DNA of 64,000 bases from B73-G16 sp964611295. Its GTDB lineage: Bacteria > Desulfobacterota > B13-G15. How positions within the stretch are numbered: the first letter of the stretch is position 1; each line of letters begins with the position of its first letter. Location of the stretch: positions 18,737 through 82,736 of the forward strand of contig CAZSWV010000008.1 in assembly GCA_964611295.1 (NCBI GenBank), in the 5' to 3' direction. Below the pieces are notes generated by a model. The model was not told the DNA's origin. It worked only from the letters and a program-made list of their open reading frames with translations, and searched no databases. The position numbers were made by a program, and so were the translations under genes. Shown in pieces: positions 15,977 to 23,021 of this stretch.

Positions 15977-16903
15977 CTAAAGGGGTTCGAAGGCCTTGAG
16001 TCCCTCCAAGAACCTAAGGGTCCGGATGAGCCTCCTGTCGCGTTCCCTTACCAGTTCCTCTTCGGTCCTGCCGTGGTAGTCGTATATGCCTCTTGAGGTC
16101 TTGACACCGAGGTGTCCCTTTTTGACCTTTTCTTCCACAAACTTGAAGACCCGCCCATAGGCCTTCATGGCGTCAAGGAGCATGTCAAGTCCCTGGAAGT
16201 CGAAGGTCTGTACCACCCCAAGGACAGGGAGCCTGATGCCCAGGGTAAACTTTACCGCCTTATCGATTTCTTCGGCGGTGGCATACCCCTCTTCTATCAT
16301 CTCAAGGACGGTCTCCCCTATGGCACGCTGGATGCGGTTGACCAAAAAACCGGGTTTGTAGCCCTTCAACAACACCGGAACCTTCCCTATCGCCTTAAGG
16401 AGTCTAAGGGACCTCTCAAGGACTCCCTCTGAAGTGAGCTGGTCTTTTACCACCTCCACAAGGGGGATGATGTGGGCAGGGGCAAAGAAGTGGGTTATAA
16501 GGGCAAAGGGCCTCCTTCTAGGGGGTATGAGCTCGAAGACATTAAGGCCTGAAGTGTTGCTAGCAAAGATGACCTCAGTTGGGGGAAGTTTATGGTCGAG
16601 CTGTCTGAACACGGACTCCTTAATGGAAGGCACCTCAGGAACTGCTTCAAGTACAAAGGTACTTTGGAGGATTTCTTCCACGTCAAGGCAGAAAGAAACC
16701 CTTTGGCGTGCTTCGGCTTCAAGACCTGACTCTATCACACCTTCTTCCACCAGCGTCAGGAGGCTCGAATCCATGAGCCGTCTAGACCTCTCAATGGCCT
16801 TTTGGTCGACGTCCAAAAGGAGCACCCTGTGCCCGTAGAGGGCGAAGTTCAAGGCTATAGTGGTGCCCATAAGCCCTGCGCCTACTATGGCTACCCTTTC
16901 CAT
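15977..16903 (-). CDS. 3-hydroxyacyl-CoA dehydrogenase
   Basis: A 308-residue NAD-dependent enzyme oxidising L-3-hydroxyacyl-CoA to 3-ketoacyl-CoA. Rossmann fingerprint GAGLMG at 8-13 and the acidic end of the second strand (LLLDVD). Family blocks FASNTSGL, THFFAPAHIIPLVEVV and the C-terminal GYKPGFLVNRIQRA helical domain are clear. The catalytic His/Glu pair is in the HFFAPAHIIPLVE block. ATG 16903 lies 2 nt after the preceding SDR stop, with GTTGAGG as the ribosome site. The operon suggests that it acts on an acyl-CoA generated by its neighbours, not necessarily a fatty acid. Confidence 0.88.
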   Translation of the reverse strand: MERVAIVGAGLMGTTIALNFALYGHRVLLLDVDQKAIERSRRLMDSSLLTLVEEGVIESGLEAEARQRVSFCLDVEEILQSTFVLEAVPEVPSIKESVFRQLDHKLPPTEVIFASNTSGLNVFELIPPRRRPFALITHFFAPAHIIPLVEVVKDQLTSEGVLERSLRLLKAIGKVPVLLKGYKPGFLVNRIQRAIGETVLEMIEEGYATAEEIDKAVKFTLGIRLPVLGVVQTFDFQGLDMLLDAMKAYGRVFKFVEEKVKKGHLGVKTSRGIYDYHGRTEEELVRERDRRLIRTLRFLEGLKAFEPL

Positions 16904-16905
16904 CC

Positions 16906-17682
16906 TCAACCCGCCGTATACCCGCCGTCTATGTAGATAACGGAGCCTGTCATCCAATCCGAGGCCCTAGAGGCCAAAAAGACAAGGGTACCCACAAGGT
17001 CTTCGGGCTCACCAAGCCTGCCCAAAGGGAAACGGGATATGACCATCTTGTAAAAGGCCTCGTCCTCAAAGATCCGTTTGGTGATACCGCTTCTGAAAAC
17101 CCCCGGTGCTATACAGTTGACGTTTATGCCGTAAGGCCCCCATTCGAGGGCAAGGCTCTTGGTGAGCATGTGGACGGCCCCTTTGGAGGCACAATAAGCT
17201 GTGTAATTGGCCAAGCCGTAAAGTCCCCTGACCGAACCCACCAAGATGACCTTCCCCCTCCCTTTTTCCTTCATCACCTTTGCCACTTCCCTTAGGAAGT
17301 AGTAGGTACCCTTTAGGTTCAAGTCCACCACCAATTCCCACTCCTCACGATCCTGTTGATCTATGGGACCGTTGTTGTTGATACCTGCTGCAGTAAGTAG
17401 GATGTCAATGGAACCGAACTCTTCCAAAGTCCTTTGGACGACCCTTTGGACGTCTTCGTATTTAAGGGGATCCCCTTTTACATAGGAGGCAATACCGCCC
17501 TGTGACCTTATCCTCTCGACTAGCTCCTTCAAGACTGGCTCGGTCCTACCCGTTAACATCACCTTCGCACCAAGGGCCGAATAGGCCAGAGAGGCCGTGG
17601 AACCGAGGGCCCCAGTAGCTCCGGTGATGAGGGCCACTTTTCCCTCGAGATCGAACATCTTGAGGATATCTTCCTTTCTCAT
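16906..17682 (-). CDS. short-chain dehydrogenase/reductase (SDR)
   Basis: A 258-residue classical SDR. Cofactor loop TGATGALG at about 20-27, AAGI near 97, catalytic Ser in VGSVRGL and the Tyr-Lys motif in YTAYCASKGA. It ends with the usual VIYIDGG strand. Of the named groups, gluconate 5-dehydrogenase and 3-oxoacyl-ACP-reductase-like enzymes look closest, but the substrate cannot be assigned. It lies 14 nt after the cupin gene and 2 nt before the hydroxyacyl-CoA dehydrogenase, clearly one transcription unit. Confidence 0.85.
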   Translation of the reverse strand: MRKEDILKMFDLEGKVALITGATGALGSTASLAYSALGAKVMLTGRTEPVLKELVERIRSQGGIASYVKGDPLKYEDVQRVVQRTLEEFGSIDILLTAAGINNNGPIDQQDREEWELVVDLNLKGTYYFLREVAKVMKEKGRGKVILVGSVRGLYGLANYTAYCASKGAVHMLTKSLALEWGPYGINVNCIAPGVFRSGITKRIFEDEAFYKMVISRFPLGRLGEPEDLVGTLVFLASRASDWMTGSVIYIDGGYTAG

Positions 17683-17696
17683 AGCCTTTACTCCTT

Positions 17697-18032
17697 TCAG
17701 TAACTTATGATGACGAGCATGCTAGCAGGCATATTGGTCTTATTGATGATCTCTCTGCCCTCACCGGGTCCTATATAGATAGAATCCATGGGGCCAAGGG
17801 TGATCTCCTCCCCTTGCTTTGTCCTTATGGTGATCTCTCCACTTAGGACGAAATAAACCTTCTCAAAGGGGCTTTCGTCGTATTCGGCACCGCCTCCGGG
17901 CAAAAAATGGGAAAGGCCTACCCAGAACTTGGAACTACCCGTTTCATCCTTTCCATGGAGCCTCAAGGAGACCATGTTGAAGTGTTTGGGTGCCTGATAA
18001 GGTTTTGCATCTTTCAACTGTACCTTTTTCAT
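17697..18032 (-). CDS. single-domain cupin
   Basis: A 111-residue cupin beta-barrel protein. The first cupin motif is present in outline (LPGGGAEYDESPFEKVYFVLSGEI) but the usual HxH metal ligands are replaced by AEY, leaving only the glutamates. A metal-dependent dioxygenase or isomerase role is therefore doubtful, and a ligand-binding or non-metal role is possible. The second motif (MDSIYIGPGEGREIIN) also lacks the customary histidine. It lies between the M24 protein (16 nt away) and the SDR. Confidence 0.78.
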   Translation of the reverse strand: MKKVQLKDAKPYQAPKHFNMVSLRLHGKDETGSSKFWVGLSHFLPGGGAEYDESPFEKVYFVLSGEITIRTKQGEEITLGPMDSIYIGPGEGREIINKTNMPASMLVIISY

Positions 18033-18048
18033 GGATCACCTCCAAAGT

Positions 18049-19317
18049 TTATCTATATGGCAACCAACACTCCATGAGCTCATCTATCGGCCATAGACAG
18101 AGGCGCTCATACCCGTCCTTGGTGACCACTATGTCCTCCTCAAGCCTCACGCCATCCCTTCCCCCTTTTTTGCCTGCGTAGGTCTCTATGGCTATTACCA
18201 TCCCTTCCCTTAAGACCTGAGGAGGAACACCTGCTTCCATCTGCTGACGGTTGAAGAAGGGCCTTTCATGAAGGGATAGGCCTATACCATGGCCCAAGGC
18301 ATAAGGACCTACCTCCTGCCAAGTCTTATAACCCCAATACTCGGGCGAGCCAGGCCACCTAGAAACTACCTCATGGTCTGTGACCCCATCCCTTATGACC
18401 TCAAGGGCCGCATAGAGCATGTCCCTGCACTCAGCATAGAGGTCCTTTTGCTCCTGTGAGGCCTTCCCACAGCAGAAGGTCCTGTAGAGACAACACTTAT
18501 ACCCTAAATAAGAAGCCCCATCTATGTCTACGTAGACGAGCTCCCCCGGCCTTATGGGCTTGTCCGAAAAGGACCAGTTGTAGGGGTTGGTATTGTAACC
18601 GGAACACACCACGCAGTCCTCGGTGTGATCCACGCCCTCCTCGTAAAGGACCTTCATGGCTATCGCCACAAGGTCGCATTCCCTTATCCCTGGCCTTATC
18701 GCTTCGGCTATGGCTGCGAAGGCCTTCTCTGCTATTTGACAGATGATCCTCATAAGGGCGATCTCATCCTGCGTCTTTATGGACCTTGCCTTGTCCATAG
18801 TGGGTTTGCCGTGCACGGGCTTAAGCCCCCTTTTTTTAAAGGCCTCTGCATAGAGAAAGGAAAGGGTCGTACCATCTATGCCTATGGGCTCGTTTTGGAC
18901 CCCATATTCGGCCAAGATCCTCCCTATTTGATCGACCACCTTTAGGACCACAGGGTCATCAGGACCTACAGCAGCAGGCTTTGGCAAGGCAGCCGGTGCA
19001 TGTACCCTGCCCTTAAGCCAAGGCATCCTCCTCTCCACCTCTTCGGGAGTTCCACCTCCTACAAGATGTGGCTCACCATTGCGAGGGAAGACGACAAATT
19101 GGGCCTCAAGGGGCCTTAAAGGGGTCGTGACATAATAAGAGGTCAAATACCTTATGTTGGCATCATCCCATGCCACGATCGCCCCAAGCCCATCCTCCTC
19201 CATGGCCTTCCTGGCCCTTTCAAGTCTTTCCCTCCTCAACCTATCGAAATCTATCCTCTCCTCGTAGTCCACCGCATATCGACCAAACACCTTGCCTACA
19301 TCCACCTTGACCTTCAT
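18049..19317 (-). CDS. M24-family (creatinase/DddP-like) protein with altered metal site
   Basis: A 422-residue creatinase-fold protein: N-terminal creatinase domain (to about 165) and a C-terminal pita-bread domain. The fold is clear from GHGIGLSLHERP and from EGMVIAIETYAGKKGGRDGVRLEED, which supply the His and both Glu ligands, and from VDIDG, the first Asp. The second Asp of the usual GYxxDxxRTF block is Cys here (GYKCCLYRTF), and the upstream substrate His of SGxNTxxPH is missing (SGYNTNPYN). This resembles non-peptidase members such as DddP or ectoine hydrolases more than aminopeptidase P. Start ATG 19317 has GGGAGG 7 nt upstream. The operon implies degradation of a small amide or osmolyte; substrate unknown. 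Confidence 0.82.
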   Translation of the reverse strand: MKVKVDVGKVFGRYAVDYEERIDFDRLRRERLERARKAMEEDGLGAIVAWDDANIRYLTSYYVTTPLRPLEAQFVVFPRNGEPHLVGGGTPEEVERRMPWLKGRVHAPAALPKPAAVGPDDPVVLKVVDQIGRILAEYGVQNEPIGIDGTTLSFLYAEAFKKRGLKPVHGKPTMDKARSIKTQDEIALMRIICQIAEKAFAAIAEAIRPGIRECDLVAIAMKVLYEEGVDHTEDCVVCSGYNTNPYNWSFSDKPIRPGELVYVDIDGASYLGYKCCLYRTFCCGKASQEQKDLYAECRDMLYAALEVIRDGVTDHEVVSRWPGSPEYWGYKTWQEVGPYALGHGIGLSLHERPFFNRQQMEAGVPPQVLREGMVIAIETYAGKKGGRDGVRLEEDIVVTKDGYERLCLWPIDELMECWLPYR

Positions 19318-19412
19318 GATAAGACCTCCCAACTTTTCTCGGCCCTAAAGGGAAAGCAATAAACGTGCCTATCGTTAAGGGAAGGAGGAGGGGCTTACGC
19401 CTTGACCCTCTT

Positions 19413-19461
19413 TTCACACCATATAGAATCTTTTTCGTAACATATTGCAAGATGGTGTGAA
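19413..19461. repeat. 10-bp inverted repeat flanking a possible promoter upstream of the M24 operon
   Basis: TTCACACCAT (19413-19422) and its exact reverse complement ATGGTGTGAA (19452-19461) are 29 nt apart, within the 145-nt gap between the nitronate monooxygenase stop and the M24 start. The loop contains, on the minus strand, TTGCAA and an AT-rich TCTATATG about 17 nt later. It could be a pair of operator half sites or a long-loop terminator for the upstream gene; there is no clean T-tract after it. Confidence 0.5.
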
Positions 19462-19462
19462 T

Positions 19463-20431
19463 TCAAAGAAAAGCCTTCAATCGCTTGAGGGTCTCTTCGG
19501 CTTCTTCCATTATCCTCTCCATTAAGTCCTTGACGGAAGGAAGGTCATCTATGAGGCCTATGGCCTGTCCGCATACGACCATCCCTTCGTCTATAAGGCC
19601 TTTCTCAAGGACTTCCCTTGACTTTTCCCCTTTTATATAAGGTATAAGCTGCTCAAGACTGGCCCCTTCCCTTTCCAATTCCAAGACCTTTTCAGAAGCC
19701 CTGTTCCTTAGGACCCTCAAGGTGCTCCGTATAGACCGCTGTACCAAGACCGTATCGGTCTCCTTGGCCTCAAGGAGCCTTTGTTTCACCTTTGGGTGGA
19801 CAGGGGCTTCTTTCGTCATCAAAAAACGGGTACCCATCATCACCGCTTCGGCCCCCAAGGCCAAGGCCGCTACAAGTCCCTTACCGTCCACAATCCCCCC
19901 TGCAGCTATAACAGGAACCTTAAGCCACCGCGAGGCAACTTGGATAAGGATCAAAGAGGTGAGATCACCTTCTCCTGGATGGCCAGCACCTTCAAAGCCG
20001 TTGACCACCACCATGTCACAACCAGCCCTTTCGGCCGCCTTGGCAAACCTCAAGGAGGGACACTTGTGCATCACAAGGGCACCATGGGATTTCAAAAGCG
20101 GTAAATACGGCTCGGGGTTCCTCCCCGCAGTCTCAAAGACCCTCACCCCTTCCGAAAGGGCTACTTCTATATACTCCTCTAACGGGCGCGGGCTTAAGGT
20201 GGGAAGCAAGGTCAAGTTTACACCAAAGGGCCTATCCGTCAGCGCCTTGACCTTCTTTATCTCCTCCCTTAAGGCCTCACCGTTGGGGAAGGTCAAGGCA
20301 CTGAGCACACCGAGCCCTCCTGCCTCCGAAACAGCAGCCACAAGTTCAGCCCTTGCCACCCACTGCATACCCCCTTGTATTACGGGATAGGCAATCCCCA
20401 GAAGCCGCGTTACCCTGGTCTCAAACTTCAC
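19463..20431 (-). CDS. nitronate monooxygenase / 2-nitropropane dioxygenase family flavoprotein
   Basis: A 322-residue FMN-binding TIM-barrel protein of the NMO/FabK family. Visible: IQGGMQWVARAELVAAVSEAGG at the N-terminus, the catalytic-His loop NGFEGAGHPGEGD, and the phosphate-binding AAGGI and GAEAVMMGTRF. Members oxidise nitronates or act as enoyl-ACP reductases (FabK); the GH loop and length fit NMO-type better, but an enoyl reductase role cannot be excluded in an anaerobe. It is preceded by mucR (16 nt gap) and followed by an inverted repeat. Confidence 0.82.
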   Translation of the reverse strand: MKFETRVTRLLGIAYPVIQGGMQWVARAELVAAVSEAGGLGVLSALTFPNGEALREEIKKVKALTDRPFGVNLTLLPTLSPRPLEEYIEVALSEGVRVFETAGRNPEPYLPLLKSHGALVMHKCPSLRFAKAAERAGCDMVVVNGFEGAGHPGEGDLTSLILIQVASRWLKVPVIAAGGIVDGKGLVAALALGAEAVMMGTRFLMTKEAPVHPKVKQRLLEAKETDTVLVQRSIRSTLRVLRNRASEKVLELEREGASLEQLIPYIKGEKSREVLEKGLIDEGMVVCGQAIGLIDDLPSVKDLMERIMEEAEETLKRLKAFL

Positions 20432-20447
20432 CTCAAAAACCCGAAAA

Positions 20448-20882
20448 CTACTTGGAGGCCTTCTTCTCTTCTCTGGCCCTCTTCAACCTCTCGCCAAGCC
20501 CCCTCTCCTTGGCCAACTTCCTCCTCTTGGAGGCTAGTACCTTGGCGACCAAAGGGAACCTGCTCGGTAAACCCCACTTCTTACGATACTCCTTGGCCGT
20601 AAGACCGTGGACCTTCAAGTGCGCATTGGTGAGCTGCCTGAACTCTTGACCACATTCAAGACATATTACCTTGTTCCTCTGTACGGACTTTAAGGGATCT
20701 ACAACAGGAACTGCACTCTCTTGCACCTTTTCTTCCACTTTACCTTCTTCACGCTCTTTCATCTCCTTAAGTCTTTGAAAGGTAACTTCAAGAAAACGAT
20801 CTACTTCCTCAGGTGACATTTTTGCGTGGGAGGCCTGAGCTGTAGCGATTTCTACTGCCATCTCGGTCAAAGATTTAGCCAT
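20448..20882 (-). CDS. MucR/Ros-family zinc-finger transcriptional regulator
   Basis: A 144-residue MucR-type DNA-binding protein; such proteins bind AT-rich targets and act as global, often autoregulated, repressors. The Ros-type Cys2His2 finger is C74-C77-H88-H92 (CLECGQEF...NAHLKVHG), followed by the family block LTAKEYRKKWGLP and a lysine/arginine-rich tail. The first 45 residues are helical and could oligomerise. A strong AAGGAGG precedes the ATG, and an AT-rich promoter lies 49 nt upstream. It is placed first in a long minus-strand run and opposite the decarboxylase operon, so it may control either. Confidence 0.9.
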   Translation of the reverse strand: MAKSLTEMAVEIATAQASHAKMSPEEVDRFLEVTFQRLKEMKEREEGKVEEKVQESAVPVVDPLKSVQRNKVICLECGQEFRQLTNAHLKVHGLTAKEYRKKWGLPSRFPLVAKVLASKRRKLAKERGLGERLKRAREEKKASK

Positions 20883-20930
20883 TTTACACCTCCTTAAAGG
20901 TTTTTGGATTTACATATTTCATTTTTGCAT

Positions 20931-20958
20931 AAAATAATGCCCTTTTCAAAAAAGTCAA
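20931..20958 (-). promoter_or_regulatory. sigma70-type promoter of mucR
   Basis: On the minus strand TTGACT (20958-20953) is followed after 16 nt by TATTTT (20936-20931). The predicted start near 20924 gives a leader of about 42 nt that ends in a strong AAGGAGG before the mucR ATG. Confidence 0.6.
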
Positions 20959-21126
20959 GAAGCGACAAAAGGCCACCTTTTTGTAAGAGGTACCAAACAT
21001 CAATAGGGATTGATAACTTCCACAGCAAGATGCTAAGCTCCCTATTCAGGACAAAGTAGTCCACAAAGACGTCCGCGCCTCATTTCACCGACTCTTTATT
21101 AACTTTCCCTTTGCCTTGCATGAGTG

Positions 21127-21161
21127 TCCCCTTGACATAAGGGGAAAACTTGTGAGATTTT
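21127..21161 (+). promoter_or_regulatory. promoter with overlapping operator-like inverted repeat for the carboxyltransferase gene
   Basis: TTGACA (21132-21137) with a weak GATTTT (21156-21161) 18 nt later. The -35 box lies within the inverted repeat TCCCCTT (21127-21133), gacat, AAGGGGA (21139-21145). The predicted start, about 21168, is 23 nt before the ATG at 21191, which agrees with that start and against an upstream TTG at 21116. A repressor bound at the repeat would block the -35. Confidence 0.45.
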
Positions 21162-21190
21162 TAACAAACAACCTTGACAGGAGGGAGGAA

Positions 21191-22747
21191 ATGGGGAAGT
21201 GGGATAAAGTCTATGAGGACTACTTCCGGAGACGCCAGAAGGTCCTTGAGATGGGGGGTCCGGAGGAAGTTGCCAAGCAAAAGGCAAGGGGCAAGCTCAC
21301 CGCCAGGGAGCGGATCGAACTCCTTTTGGATCCAGGGACCTTCGTTGAGGTGGGGATGTTTGTGAGGCATAGGACCACTGAGTTCGGGATGGACAAAAGG
21401 TTTGTACCTGCAGAAGGGGTTGTGACAGGTTATGGAAAGGTCAACGGCCGTTGGGTGGTGGTGGCCTCTGAGGACTACACCGCCATGGCCGGGACCTTTG
21501 GGGAGTATCACGGTAAGAAGTTCGTATGGGCTATAGAATTTGCCAAGGAAAAGGGTTGGCCTTTTATAGGCATAAACGATTCGGGTGGGGCGAGGCTTCA
21601 GGAAGGAATGGACACCTTGGAGGCCTATGGGTGGCTATTCCGAGCCCAGATATTGGCTTCTGGAATCGTCCCCCAGATATCGCTTTTGCTTGGTCCGTGT
21701 CTCGGCGGTCAGGCGTATCACCCCATAATGACGGACTTCTTGATTCAGAGCAAGACCACGGGTTTCATGGGGATAGCTGGTCCTGCCTTTGTGAAGACGC
21801 AGACAGGTGAGGAGATAACCCTGGAGAGGCTTGCTGGCTGGGAGGCACATGCCGTCAAAGCTGGTCAGACACACCTTGTAGGGGAAGACGACAAGGAGTG
21901 CATTGAGTTGTGTAAGAAACTCCTGTCCTATCTTCCCTCCAACAACCGCGAAAAGCCGCCCAGGATCGAGACCGACGATGACCCCAACAGGCAGATACCC
22001 GAGCTGGATGAGTTCTTGCCGGATCCCATGTTGCGGACCCCTTATGACATGCATCAAATAATAGAGAAGGTAGTGGACAGGGGGAGTTTCCTAGAGATCA
22101 TGCCTTATTTTGCCAGAAACCTCATCGTGGGCTTTGCCCGCTTCAACGGCTATGTAGTGGGGATAGTGGCCAATAACCCCATGTTCAAGGCAGGTGGTTT
22201 GGATGTAGATGCCTCCGACAAACTGGCGAGGTTTGTCCGCTTCTGCGATCTCTTCAACATCCCCCTTGTCACCTTCCAGGATTGCCCAGGTTTCTGGATC
22301 GGTTCAGAGCAGGAGTGGAAAGGGATACTCAGGCATGGGGCAAAATGCCTATATGCGTGGGCAGATGCCACAGTTCCCCTTATCTCCATTATCATCGGCA
22401 AGTCCTACGCAGGTGCCCACTACGCCATGCTAGACAAATCCATAGGGGCAGACTTGGTCTTCGCGTGGCCCACGGCGAAGATAAACATCGTAGGTGCTGA
22501 AACTGCAGCAAGCGTCATCTTCGCCAAAGAGATCCAATCGGCCCCTGATCCCAAACAGAGGGCCAAAGAGCTCATAGAGGAGTACCGCATCAGGTTCGAA
22601 CACCCCTATCAGGCTGCAGAAAGGGGCTATGTGGATGACGTCATCATGCCAAGGGATACAAGGCGCTACATCTGTATAGCCCTCGAGGTATTGCAGAACA
22701 AACAAGTAGTCCGCCCGTGGCGTAAGTACTCCAACATAAACCTCTAA
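21191..22747 (+). CDS. acyl-CoA carboxyltransferase (glutaconyl-/methylmalonyl-CoA decarboxylase alpha type)
   Basis: A 518-residue biotin-dependent carboxyltransferase with two crotonase-like halves. It moves CO2 between an acyl-CoA and carboxybiotin. Family blocks: GKLTARERIELLLDPGTF near the N-terminus, NDSGGARLQEG (first oxyanion hole) and GILRHGAKCLYAWADATVP (second). The downstream beta subunit and small membrane protein indicate a sodium-pumping decarboxylase (glutaconyl-CoA or methylmalonyl-CoA) and not a propionyl-CoA carboxylase, though the alpha chains are hard to separate by sequence. ATG 21191 is backed by AGGAGGGAGGAA. A strong terminator follows 10 nt after the stop, and no biotin carrier gene is present nearby. 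Confidence 0.88.
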   Translation: MGKWDKVYEDYFRRRQKVLEMGGPEEVAKQKARGKLTARERIELLLDPGTFVEVGMFVRHRTTEFGMDKRFVPAEGVVTGYGKVNGRWVVVASEDYTAMAGTFGEYHGKKFVWAIEFAKEKGWPFIGINDSGGARLQEGMDTLEAYGWLFRAQILASGIVPQISLLLGPCLGGQAYHPIMTDFLIQSKTTGFMGIAGPAFVKTQTGEEITLERLAGWEAHAVKAGQTHLVGEDDKECIELCKKLLSYLPSNNREKPPRIETDDDPNRQIPELDEFLPDPMLRTPYDMHQIIEKVVDRGSFLEIMPYFARNLIVGFARFNGYVVGIVANNPMFKAGGLDVDASDKLARFVRFCDLFNIPLVTFQDCPGFWIGSEQEWKGILRHGAKCLYAWADATVPLISIIIGKSYAGAHYAMLDKSIGADLVFAWPTAKINIVGAETAASVIFAKEIQSAPDPKQRAKELIEEYRIRFEHPYQAAERGYVDDVIMPRDTRRYICIALEVLQNKQVVRPWRKYSNINL

Positions 22748-22757
22748 TCCGACCTTC

Positions 22758-22791
22758 AAAAAGGGGCAGGCCAAAAGGCCTGCCCCTTTTT
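22758..22791 (+). terminator. strong intrinsic terminator after the carboxyltransferase gene
   Basis: A perfect 15-bp stem (22758-22772 with 22777-22791), 4-nt AAAA loop and five T residues at the 3' side. The stem is flanked by A5 and T5, so it could act in both directions. It separates the carboxyltransferase gene from the two membrane-subunit genes. Confidence 0.92.
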
Positions 22792-22811
22792 GACCTCCCT
22801 ACGGTCTCAAG

Positions 22812-22841
22812 TTGATGTGTAATGGTGTTTGTGCTTTAATA
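22812..22841 (+). promoter_or_regulatory. possible promoter of the decarboxylase membrane subunits
   Basis: TTGATG (22812-22817), an 18-nt spacer and TTAATA (22836-22841), just after the terminator. The predicted leader to the small subunit is about 26 nt. The match is moderate, but some promoter is needed here if the terminator is efficient. Confidence 0.4.
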
Positions 22842-22873
22842 TTTTTCCTTTTTCCTTCCAAGGGAGGACAGCC

Positions 22874-23002
22874 ATGTTGAAGGAAGCCCTGAAGATATTC
22901 GCCGTAGGTTTTCCAGGGGTAATCTTGACGCTCATCCTTATGGCCTTTGTGATCTATTTGGTCGGCAGGTTGATCACTATGTTTGAAAAAAAAGGGAAAT
23001 AA
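22874..23002 (+). CDS. small single-span membrane subunit, OadG/sodium-pump-decarboxylase gamma-like (42 aa)
   Basis: A 42-residue protein with a GGGAGG ribosome site 7 nt before ATG 22874 and TAA at 23000-23002. It has a short amphipathic start (MLKEALKIF), one membrane helix at about residues 11-32 (GVILTLILMAFVIYLVGR) and a lysine-rich cytosolic end. Position 19 nt upstream of the beta subunit and this layout match the small OadG/MmdD/GcdD-type subunits that anchor the carboxyltransferase to the membrane pump. It is shorter than most, which carry a longer hydrophilic tail. Family assignment is by context and topology. Confidence 0.75.
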   Translation: MLKEALKIFAVGFPGVILTLILMAFVIYLVGRLITMFEKKGK

Positions 23003-23021
23003 ACCGAGTAGGAGGGCACCC

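Larger units (their letters stand above)
20883..21190. other. 308-nt divergent regulatory region between mucR and the decarboxylase gene
   Basis: No gene is supported here. The left third is AT-rich and holds the mucR promoter on the minus strand; the right third holds a TTGACA box inside a 7-bp inverted repeat facing the carboxyltransferase gene. The middle (about 20960-21110) shows no clear signal. AT-rich blocks near 20905-20950 are the type of sequence that MucR proteins bind. Confidence 0.6.

Noticed and set aside
19722..20390. 222-codon plus-strand frame opposite the nitronate monooxygenase gene
   Set aside because: Composition is that of an antisense shadow, and the sense strand carries clear NMO motifs.
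20937..21062. A 41-codon plus-strand frame (starting ATGCCC) in the mucR/decarboxylase gap
   Set aside because: No ribosome site, overlaps the mucR promoter, and its amino-acid composition is not like neighbouring proteins.
21116..21190. Upstream TTG start for the carboxyltransferase
   Set aside because: It precedes the likely promoter; ATG 21191 has AGGAGGGAGGAA and begins the family homology.
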